Positions 1-5,916 of a stretch of 11,403 nt of DNA are shown here, piece by piece. Position 1 is the first letter of the stretch; every line of letters starts with the position of its first letter. Made by a program: the position numbers and the translations under genes. A model generated the notes under the pieces. It saw only the letters and a list, made by a program, of their open reading frames with translations. It did not search any database and had not been told where the DNA came from. The stretch is from contig CAAGMI010000316.1 of assembly GCA_900771005.1 (NCBI GenBank), positions 1 through 11,403 of the forward strand. Reading direction: 5' to 3'. The stretch is from Rikenellaceae bacterium. Its GTDB lineage: Bacteria > Bacteroidota > Bacteroidia > Bacteroidales > UBA932.

Positions 1-2
1 CG

Positions 3-350
3 AGACAACTCGCCGAGAATCGCATATTCAAAAACGAAAGAGAAATGAGTCTAAACAACTACATATCAACAACCTTGAGACGTTCGAAAATCGACTTTTC
101 GGACGGTCTGGGGGGGGGACATAAATATGAGAAGAAAAATATTCTAATCGGACAGCAAGGAACATATCCAAAGACATCTTTAACAATTGAAGATGACGTA
201 TGGATAGGAGACAGTGTCATAATTCTTGGAAAAGTCAGAAGAATCGGCAAGGGTGCGGTAATCGGCGCCGGCAGTGTTGTTACAAAGGATATTCCGGAAT
301 ATGCCGTGGTTGCCGGCAATCCTGCAAGATTCATCAGGAGGAGAGAATAG
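3..350 (+). CDS. Hexapeptide-repeat (left-handed beta-helix) acyltransferase, C-terminal part; possibly 5'-truncated
   Basis: Likely O-acetyltransferase of the CatB/WbbJ/CapG type, which moves acetyl from acetyl-CoA to a sugar of the surface polysaccharide in the cytoplasm. The last 75 residues are diagnostic: a probable active-site His in GGHKYEKKN, then the hexad-rich stretch DDVWIGDSVIIL, IGKGAVIGAGSVVTKDIP and the family ending VVAGNPARFIRR. The frame is open to the left window edge. An ATG at 45 follows a purine-rich stretch and would give 101 residues, short against about 180-220 for the family. The roughly 39 residues before GGHKYE show no hexad pattern in any frame, although family members should have beta-helix turns there, so the 5' part may be rearranged or frameshifted. 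A run of nine G (110-118) sits at this transition. Only 9 nt separate its TAG from the next gene. Family call is firm; intactness is doubtful. Confidence 0.75.
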   Translation, partial: RQLAENRIFKNEREMSLNNYISTTLRRSKIDFSDGLGGGHKYEKKNILIGQQGTYPKTSLTIEDDVWIGDSVIILGKVRRIGKGAVIGAGSVVTKDIPEYAVVAGNPARFIRRRE

Positions 351-359
351 ATTAAGTTT

Positions 360-1799
360 ATGGAAGATTTCATAGTATATGCGATGTTGTTGGGTGCAGT
401 TGGCACCGGGGGAAATATGCCGTATTGGGCGACTGCAAACCAGTTCGGACTTATGCCGGAAAGTAGCGGAGGCCTGATTACGGCCTATGCCGGCCAGACT
501 TACCACCAGGACAAGGATTTCCAGTACCATTGGGGCGTATCTCTTGCCGGGCGAAGCGACAGAAGCAGGGCGATAGAGTTTATTCCTGATGAGGTGTATG
601 CCGGCATCAAGTGGAAACCCTTGAGCCTTGATTTGGGAATATGGCACAGGGATATGGAGTTTATGGGCTCTGATCCTATGCTGGGCAGTTTGTCTGCGTC
701 TTCCGGCAATGTTATATGGTCAGGCAACAGTCGTTCTATGCCTGGTTATTCCCTGAAGCTTGATCACTGGGGCATACCGGGAACAAAACATATAGTCGAG
801 ATTTCCGGAGCCTGGGGAGATTACAAGCCCATGGACAAGCGTTATGTTACAGGCTCTTGGGTGCACAACCTTCAGGCATATCTTACTCTCAATATATGGC
901 GTTTCTCCTTCGAAGCCGGCATAGAACAGTTTGCAGAATGGGCGGGTACAAGTCCTGATTACGGACCTTTACCCTGCTCTTTTAAGGATTATTGGAGAGC
1001 ATGCTTCGGCCGTGCTGCGGAAGGGGATGCACCGGGGATAGATAAAGGTGGTTCTTTGGGAGATTCGCGTGGACGCGGCAAACTTTACCTTTCATATAAG
1101 CAGGACGGATGGAAGATTGCCCTGCAGCACGATATGCTCTATGATGACCGCGGTCTCTTCTGGTTTGAGAACTGGCAGGACGGCGTGAATACCGTAAATT
1201 TTTCTTTTGATGACAAAGATAAATGGGTAACGGACGTTGCCTATGAATTTATCTATACAAAATGGCAATCAGGTCCACTACACGAGCGTCCTGCAACAAA
1301 GGAGGACTATGACAAATACGGCCATAATTACCCCGTGGTTGGGGACCTTTTCATTCTGGGCGGCAACGATAATTATTTCAATAATGGTGAATACAAGTCT
1401 GGATGGACGGCATTCGGCAGAACCATAGGACTTCCTCTGATTACACCGAAGGGAACAAAGAATGGCGGTTGGAGCAGAAACGGTTTGACCCTCGGAGTTG
1501 AAAATAACCGTGTTATGGCGCATCACATCGGGCTTTCCGGCAAACTGTTCCGCAAAGTGCCATATAGGTTGATGCTGACGTATTCTCAGAATTATGGCTT
1601 GTATAAGACCAACAACCGTCCCGGCGAAGCGGAGCCTGTCGATTGGGACCCTCCTTACCGTCAGTTCAGCGCCGGCCTGAATACCATAGTCCCGCTTTTT
1701 AAAGGACGTCTTCAGATAGTGCCCTCAATCTATTTCGACCGCGGTAATTATGTTAGAAATTCATTTGCCGCCACAGTCGGTGTGAGGTATGTGATTTAA
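360..1799 (+). CDS. wzi: Wzi-family capsule assembly outer-membrane beta-barrel protein, without visible signal peptide
   Basis: A 479-residue Wzi-like (Cap_assemb_Wzi) protein. The family forms outer-membrane beta-barrels that anchor or organise capsular polysaccharide at the cell surface. The family's N-terminal signature PYWATANQFGLMPESSGG begins at about residue 21. The rest shows alternating amphipathic strands with many Trp/Tyr/Gly, and the C-terminus FAATVGVRYVI looks like a last barrel strand. Length fits the family (roughly 450-520). The oddity is the N-terminus: the first barrel strand (DFIVYAMLLGAVGTGG) starts right at the Met, and an in-frame TAG at 348-350 forbids any useful extension, so no cleavable signal peptide can be encoded. 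Either the 5' end was lost by recombination with the upstream acetyltransferase gene or the sequence contains an error. In the IS-free arrangement the gene lies 17 nt before wecG, so it belonged to the same operon. Confidence 0.88.
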   Translation: MEDFIVYAMLLGAVGTGGNMPYWATANQFGLMPESSGGLITAYAGQTYHQDKDFQYHWGVSLAGRSDRSRAIEFIPDEVYAGIKWKPLSLDLGIWHRDMEFMGSDPMLGSLSASSGNVIWSGNSRSMPGYSLKLDHWGIPGTKHIVEISGAWGDYKPMDKRYVTGSWVHNLQAYLTLNIWRFSFEAGIEQFAEWAGTSPDYGPLPCSFKDYWRACFGRAAEGDAPGIDKGGSLGDSRGRGKLYLSYKQDGWKIALQHDMLYDDRGLFWFENWQDGVNTVNFSFDDKDKWVTDVAYEFIYTKWQSGPLHERPATKEDYDKYGHNYPVVGDLFILGGNDNYFNNGEYKSGWTAFGRTIGLPLITPKGTKNGGWSRNGLTLGVENNRVMAHHIGLSGKLFRKVPYRLMLTYSQNYGLYKTNNRPGEAEPVDWDPPYRQFSAGLNTIVPLFKGRLQIVPSIYFDRGNYVRNSFAATVGVRYVI

Positions 1800-1801
1800 A
1801 T

Positions 1802-1810
1802 ATTTCCTTG
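1802..1810. repeat. Left copy of 9-bp target-site duplication of the IS
   Basis: ATTTCCTTG directly abuts the left inverted repeat and is repeated exactly at 3167-3175 after the right inverted repeat. It starts 2 nt after the wzi stop codon. It is read as the target duplication made on insertion of the IS4-family element. Confidence 0.85.
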
Positions 1811-1831
1811 CAGTAATGTCCACTAAAAGTT
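1811..1831. repeat. IS left terminal inverted repeat (IRL)
   Basis: 21 bp starting CAGTAATGTCCACTAAAA. It matches the reverse complement of 3146-3166 at 18 of 21 positions, with an uninterrupted 12-bp core TGTCCACTAAAA. It is followed closely by GTGGAC (1832-1837), which is the complement of GTCCAC within the repeat. Confidence 0.85.
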
Positions 1832-1857
1832 GTGGACGGTTTAAATAAGTTTAACAA

Positions 1858-3045
1858 TTAAAACAAAGTCGGTTCACTCGACTCATCAAGTTCATTGACA
1901 ATATTGTTGTTAGGTTTGTCAAAGAGTTTATCAAGCGGCAAAGTCTCTGTAAGAGAGACACTTGCTAGTTGTAACATCTCATAGATTGACCTCTCGATTT
2001 TCATCTTCTTCTGCACAATGGCCATCATACAGTAGGCCGTGATTGCGGAGTAGATCTGGATCCTGACGGCATTCTCGGTATTGCCCCAGAATTTTTTAAT
2101 CTTGAGATGCTGCTTCAGCCACTTGAAAAACAGCTCGATTTGCCATCTGTTATGGTACAGCTCAGCGACCATCATAGGGCTGATATCCAGCCTTTCATCT
2201 TCAGCGAAGGCGTTCGTGAAGAAGATAAACTTCCTCTTGTTCTCTTCGTCCCAGTAGATGACTCGTCTGATCCTGTCGGGATACTTTCCCATGGTCAGTT
2301 GACCATCCATATAGCCGATTGCGTCAGACAGGATGCCGGAACCAGGAGGAAAGCGTCTCTTCCATTTCATTGGCCTGAAGTCATTGTTCTTCTTGCCTCT
2401 GACCACGAAGTAGGCCCCGATGGTTTCTATAGCAAAAAGCCGTTTGAAGTCGTTGTAGCCTCTGTCAAAGATGTAGAACGAGTTCTCCTCGTATGGAATT
2501 GCATCCATGGCGTTCATGTCGTTCACGCGGGCTTCCGTTATGTGAAAGAACGTCGGAATCGATGTCTCAATGTCATACAGCGTATGAACCTTGATTCCTC
2601 CCTTTCCTTGTTTCTTTCGATAGATGGCCCATTTGAATGCATTCAGGCAAAGTTCTATCGTAGTTGAGTCAAACGCATACACATGACCGTTCAGTTTGAA
2701 GATGTCCGTTGCACGGCACTCTCTGGCTTCTGCGATAACGCGGTATGCGAACTCCTCGAAGATACGATAGTCGCGGTTGTTGTTCGCCTTCGAAAGATTG
2801 CTTTTGGTGGCATACTTCCCGAAGCCCAGGTGAAAAGCTTTCTGCGAAAGCGCCTGCGTTGCAAGCGCAACATCACGGAGACTTTCACGGTTGGAAAGTT
2901 GCCCAAACATCAAGACTGCGAGCTGGTTCCAGCACGTAAAAAATTTGACGTAACGATTTCCGTCGTATTTGTTTGATATTCTGAGGAATACATCCTTGTC
3001 GAGAAAATCTAAAAGCTGTGAGAACACGAATTTTCCGTTATGCAT
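1858..3045 (-). CDS. IS4-family DDE transposase
   Basis: A 395-residue DDE transposase that cuts and joins the IS ends. The RNase H-like catalytic domain shows the first Asp in AFDST (D126), the second Asp in IFDRGYNDF (D194), and the IS4 signature Y-2-R-3-E-6-K as Y297, R300, E304, K311 within YHNRWQIELFFKWLK. The beta-strand insertion typical of IS4 members separates the second Asp from the Glu (about residues 205-290). The N-terminal part (FSQLLDFLDK, YVKFFTCWNQLAVLMFGQLS) matches the helical N-terminal domain usual for Bacteroidota members. The length is normal and there is no frameshift. The start at 3045 lies about 20 nt downstream of a good promoter in the right end of the element. An ATG at 3050-3052 on this strand is out of frame and soon stops. 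Confidence 0.95.
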   Translation of the reverse strand: MHNGKFVFSQLLDFLDKDVFLRISNKYDGNRYVKFFTCWNQLAVLMFGQLSNRESLRDVALATQALSQKAFHLGFGKYATKSNLSKANNNRDYRIFEEFAYRVIAEARECRATDIFKLNGHVYAFDSTTIELCLNAFKWAIYRKKQGKGGIKVHTLYDIETSIPTFFHITEARVNDMNAMDAIPYEENSFYIFDRGYNDFKRLFAIETIGAYFVVRGKKNNDFRPMKWKRRFPPGSGILSDAIGYMDGQLTMGKYPDRIRRVIYWDEENKRKFIFFTNAFAEDERLDISPMMVAELYHNRWQIELFFKWLKQHLKIKKFWGNTENAVRIQIYSAITAYCMMAIVQKKMKIERSIYEMLQLASVSLTETLPLDKLFDKPNNNIVNELDESSEPTLF

Positions 3046-3067
3046 GTGCCATTCTACGATAGTCTGG

Positions 3068-3099
3068 CAAAGATAATTTCAAATCGGCGCGGTCTCAAA
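3068..3099 (-). promoter_or_regulatory. Transposase promoter (Bacteroides-type -33/-7)
   Basis: On the - strand, TTTG (3096-3099), then 20 nt, then TATCTTTG (3068-3075) match the Bacteroidota primary sigma consensus TTTG-N19-21-TAnnTTTG. The predicted start lies a few nt below 3068, about 20 nt before the transposase ATG at 3045. Confidence 0.7.
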
Positions 3100-3145
3100 A
3101 CCTTTGTAACAACCTAACTTTCAATATTTTCAAAGAACTTTTATG

Positions 3146-3166
3146 AATTTTTAGTGGACACTAATG
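3146..3166. repeat. IS right terminal inverted repeat (IRR)
   Basis: 21 bp ending GTGGACACTAATG, the imperfect complement of 1811-1831. Its last three bases, ATG at 3164-3166, create an in-frame start codon six codons upstream of the likely native wecG start. Confidence 0.85.
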
Positions 3167-3175
3167 ATTTCCTTG
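3167..3175. repeat. Right copy of 9-bp target-site duplication of the IS
   Basis: ATTTCCTTG, identical to 1802-1810. It abuts the right IS end and lies 6 nt before the ATG at 3182. This supports an intergenic insertion point upstream of wecG. Confidence 0.85.
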
Positions 3176-3181
3176 AACAAA

Positions 3182-3895
3182 ATGACAGATCAAAATAGAA
3201 TTCTGTTGAATAACGGCGTTCAGTTCTACCCTTTTTCATCTTTCGATGAACTGATAGATTACGCACAGGACAAGAAAAAGCTGCTGGTGGCTATCAATGC
3301 CGAGAAGATACTACATGCGACGTCGCAGACTAAAGGGATAATCAACCGGAACATCGGTTATTGCGACGGTACAGGGGCAGTAATGGCTGCAAAAAAGCAC
3401 GGTGCCAAGGATGCTGAAAAATTACCCGGATGCGAGTTGTGGCTGAAAATCATAGAGAAACTGTATCCACAGGGAAAAACGTTCTACCTTGTGGGGAGCA
3501 AGCTGGAAGTGATTGAAAAAACAGTGGCGGAACTGAAGTTCCAATTCCCCTGGATAGACATTGTCGGTTACAGGGATGGATACCTGAAAAATGAACGGGA
3601 AAGGGCTGATCTGATTGACGATATTGCCGACAAAAAACCTGATGTGGTGTTTGTTGCTATGGGCTCTCCAAAACAGGAACTTCTTATGGAAGAGATGTGG
3701 CAGCACCATAAAGCGATTTATCAAGGATTGGGAGGAAGTTTCGATGTCTATGTCGGCAATGTCAAACGTGCTCCGAAGTGGTGGATTGACCATAACCTTG
3801 AATTTGCCTACAGACTTGTAAGGCAACCGTCAAGAATCAGGCGCCAGATTTTCCTGTTAAAATTTTATGTACTCGTGAAGTTGGGGAAAATATAA
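3182..3895 (+). CDS. wecG: WecG/TagA/CpsF-family N-acetylmannosamine-type glycosyltransferase
   Basis: Glycosyltransferase family 26 (WecG/TagA/CpsF), which transfers ManNAc or ManNAcA from a UDP donor onto an undecaprenyl-diphosphate-linked sugar at the inner face of the cytoplasmic membrane. Counting from the ATG at 3182 (237 residues), it shows INAEKI (38-43), the conserved DGTG (62-65), the motif GSPKQE (161-166) and the block GGSFDVYVGNVKRAPKWW (184-201). The C-terminus LEFAYRLVRQPSRIRRQ is the basic tail thought to contact membrane in TagA. I chose 3182 because it survives when the IS is removed. The ATG at 3164 comes from the IS end and would add six residues (243 in all). The next gene, wecB, starts 3 nt after the stop and makes the expected UDP-ManNAc donor. 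No wecC (UDP-ManNAc dehydrogenase) is in the window, so ManNAc itself may be the transferred sugar. Confidence 0.92.
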   Translation: MTDQNRILLNNGVQFYPFSSFDELIDYAQDKKKLLVAINAEKILHATSQTKGIINRNIGYCDGTGAVMAAKKHGAKDAEKLPGCELWLKIIEKLYPQGKTFYLVGSKLEVIEKTVAELKFQFPWIDIVGYRDGYLKNERERADLIDDIADKKPDVVFVAMGSPKQELLMEEMWQHHKAIYQGLGGSFDVYVGNVKRAPKWWIDHNLEFAYRLVRQPSRIRRQIFLLKFYVLVKLGKI

Positions 3896-3898
3896 AAT

Positions 3899-5068
3899 AT
3901 GAAAAAGATAATGCTGGTATTCGGCACAAGGCCTGAGGCCATCAAGATGTGCCCGCTCGTGAAGGAGCTGCAGAAGCACCCCGAGGATTTTGAGACCATA
4001 GTGTGCGTAACGGGTCAGCACCGCGAGATGCTGGATCAGGTGCTGAAGATTTTCGAGGTCACACCCGACTTCGACCTGAACATTATGAAGCAGGGGCAGG
4101 ACCTGACCGATGTCACCTCTCGCGTACTCACCGGAATGCGTGATGTGTTCAAGGAGTGCAGACCCGATGTGGTGCTTGTCCACGGAGATACCACCACCTC
4201 AATGGCGGCAGCAATGGCAGCCTTCTACCAGCAGATTCCTGTCGGACATATCGAAGCCGGTCTTCGCACCCACAATATGCTCAGCCCTTGGCCTGAGGAG
4301 ATGAACCGTCAGGTGACGGGTCGAATCGCAGACTTCAACTTCAGCCCTACGCCTTTGAGCGAGCAGAACCTCAAGGAAGAGAAGGCCCACGGCCAGATAT
4401 TCGTCACCGGCAATACCGTTATCGATGCCCTTCACATGGTGGTTAGCAAACTCAAATCCGACAAGGCCCTTGCCGATGAGCAGAATCAAGTTCTCAAGGC
4501 CGCTGGATATGATGTAACCAGACTAGACAATGGCAAGAAGCTTGTCCTCATCACCGGCCATCGCAGAGAAAACTTCGGAGACGGTTTCATCTCTATGGTA
4601 ACCGCAATGAAAGACCTCAGCGAGAAATATCCTGAAGTGGACTTTGTATATCCTATGCACCTCAACCCCAACGTGCGCAAGCCAATCCACGAAGTCTTCG
4701 GCGAAGACCTTACAGTCTACAAGAACTTCTTCTTCATCGAGCCCCTCCAGTATCTTGAGTTCGTCTATCTGATGGAGAAATCCACAGTCGTTCTCACCGA
4801 CTCTGGCGGAATCCAGGAAGAAGCCCCTGGCCTTGGAAAACCCGTTCTCGTGATGCGGGGTACCACCGAACGTCCCGAGGCCCTCAGTGCAGGAACTGTC
4901 AAACTCGTGGGCACAGACCACGACCTGATAGTAAACGAAGTCAGCCGGCTTCTCGAAGACAAGGCATACTACGACAGGATGTCCCAAGCTGTCAATCCGT
5001 ACGGAGACGGCAAAGCCTGCGAAAGGATAGTTGAAGGGTTGATAGCATTCCCATTGTTGCACAATTAA
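3899..5068 (+). CDS. wecB: UDP-N-acetylglucosamine 2-epimerase (non-hydrolysing)
   Basis: Interconverts UDP-GlcNAc and UDP-ManNAc in the cytoplasm, supplying ManNAc units for the polysaccharide. The 389-residue length is typical of WecB/MnaA and the protein has the GT-B-like fold's landmarks: GTRPEAIKM (9-17), HGDTTT with D97, HIEAGLRT with E119, PWPEEMNRQ with E133/E134, GHRRENFG with H221, HLNPNV, TDSGGIQEEAP and RGTTERPEAL. These correspond to the known E. coli residues D95, E117, E131 and H213. The gene begins 3 nt after wecG, which supports a functional pair. By eye it uses C-ending codons (CTC, ACC, GCC) more than wecG, which may reflect separate ancestry within the locus. All key residues appear present. 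Confidence 0.97.
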   Translation: MKKIMLVFGTRPEAIKMCPLVKELQKHPEDFETIVCVTGQHREMLDQVLKIFEVTPDFDLNIMKQGQDLTDVTSRVLTGMRDVFKECRPDVVLVHGDTTTSMAAAMAAFYQQIPVGHIEAGLRTHNMLSPWPEEMNRQVTGRIADFNFSPTPLSEQNLKEEKAHGQIFVTGNTVIDALHMVVSKLKSDKALADEQNQVLKAAGYDVTRLDNGKKLVLITGHRRENFGDGFISMVTAMKDLSEKYPEVDFVYPMHLNPNVRKPIHEVFGEDLTVYKNFFFIEPLQYLEFVYLMEKSTVVLTDSGGIQEEAPGLGKPVLVMRGTTERPEALSAGTVKLVGTDHDLIVNEVSRLLEDKAYYDRMSQAVNPYGDGKACERIVEGLIAFPLLHN

Positions 5069-5093
5069 TCAGATCATATTAAATATCAATACA

Positions 5094-5906
5094 ATGAAAA
5101 AGTTATTCTTTATCATCATTGCATTTGCAATGATCCTCTCCTCCTGTTCGACACCTAAGCAGGTGGCTTATTTTCAGGATGTTTCCGGAAGGGATACACT
5201 GATTACGTATGTCGGTTTCTCCCCGCTGAAGGTGCAGCCGGGAGAAAAGCTGATGATTGTCGTGCACAGCTCCGTGCCCGAATTGGCCGCAACGTTCAAC
5301 CTTCCTGTAGTGGGATACAGGCTGGGGACAGGCAATACCGGTCAAGAATACAACTCCACCTATGCCACTATGAGTTATACCGTATCGCCGGAAGGGACCA
5401 TTGATTTCCCTGTGCTTGGGATAATCAAGGTGGAGGGGATGACTCGTAATGAGGTGGCGGAATACATCAAACGCCGGCTTGTGTACGAGAGCCACTGTAC
5501 GGATGCAATAGTAAACGTAGAGTTGTATAATGCATACGTAAACGTGATGGGAGAAGTCAACCGTCCGGGACGGTATGAACTGACGCAGGACAACGTGACG
5601 ATATTTGATGTCCTCAGCCAGGCATCGGACTTGAACGTGCTGGGACTTCGTCAGAATGTGATGGTGAGCCGCAAGACACCGGAAGGGACACAGATCTATA
5701 AATTGGATATGACCAATATGAAGCAGGTGCTGTCATCTCCGGCGTATATGATGCAGCAGGGAGACTTGGTGTATGTCGAGCCGAACAATGTCCGTAAGAG
5801 AGAGACAACAATCAACGGCAACAACCTGCTGAATACCAGCTTCTGGATTTCGCTGGCATCGCTTGCCGCATCCATAATTTCAACAATTTCAGTCGTAGCC
5901 AGATAA
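5094..5906 (+). CDS. wza: Wza-type polysaccharide export (OPX) lipoprotein
   Basis: Periplasmic/outer-membrane export channel component that passes capsular polysaccharide from the inner-membrane Wzc complex to the surface. A lipoprotein signal is clear: basic MKK, hydrophobic stretch to residue 15, lipobox LSSC with Cys18. The polysaccharide-export (Poly_export) domain covers about residues 36-144 (YTVSPEGTIDFPVLGIIKVEG is its hallmark), and an SLBB domain follows at about 146-230 (VNVMGEVNRPGRYEL to GDLVYVEPN). The C-terminus (about 249-268) is a hydrophobic helix, as in Bacteroidota OPX proteins and unlike the amphipathic helix of E. coli Wza. 270 residues is shorter than E. coli Wza (379), consistent with fewer SLBB domains. 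It sits 25 nt after wecB and 10 nt before its partner wzc. Confidence 0.93.
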   Translation: MKKLFFIIIAFAMILSSCSTPKQVAYFQDVSGRDTLITYVGFSPLKVQPGEKLMIVVHSSVPELAATFNLPVVGYRLGTGNTGQEYNSTYATMSYTVSPEGTIDFPVLGIIKVEGMTRNEVAEYIKRRLVYESHCTDAIVNVELYNAYVNVMGEVNRPGRYELTQDNVTIFDVLSQASDLNVLGLRQNVMVSRKTPEGTQIYKLDMTNMKQVLSSPAYMMQQGDLVYVEPNNVRKRETTINGNNLLNTSFWISLASLAASIISTISVVAR

Positions 5907-5916
5907 TCATAACATT

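Larger units (their letters stand above)
1811..3166 (-). mobile_element. Complete IS4-family insertion sequence (1356 bp)
   Basis: One transposase gene on the - strand is bounded by imperfect terminal inverted repeats (1811-1831 and 3146-3166, 18 of 21 positions matching, shared core TGTCCACTAAAA) and by the 9-bp direct repeat ATTTCCTTG. Both ends and the transposase look intact, so the copy may be active, and an exact target duplication suggests a fairly recent insertion. It splits the capsule operon between wzi and wecG without breaking either gene. Its transposase opposes the operon, so polarity on the downstream export genes is possible. The exact IS name would need a comparison with an IS reference collection. 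Confidence 0.9.

Noticed and set aside
2107..2667. Open frame of 186 codons on the + strand inside the IS
   Set aside because: It lies fully antisense to the well-supported transposase and has no recognisable motif.
3103..3132. Possible outward promoter in the IS right end driving wecG (TTTG, then TATTTTCA)
   Set aside because: The spacing is 18 nt and the -7 box misses the final TG, so the match is too weak to call.
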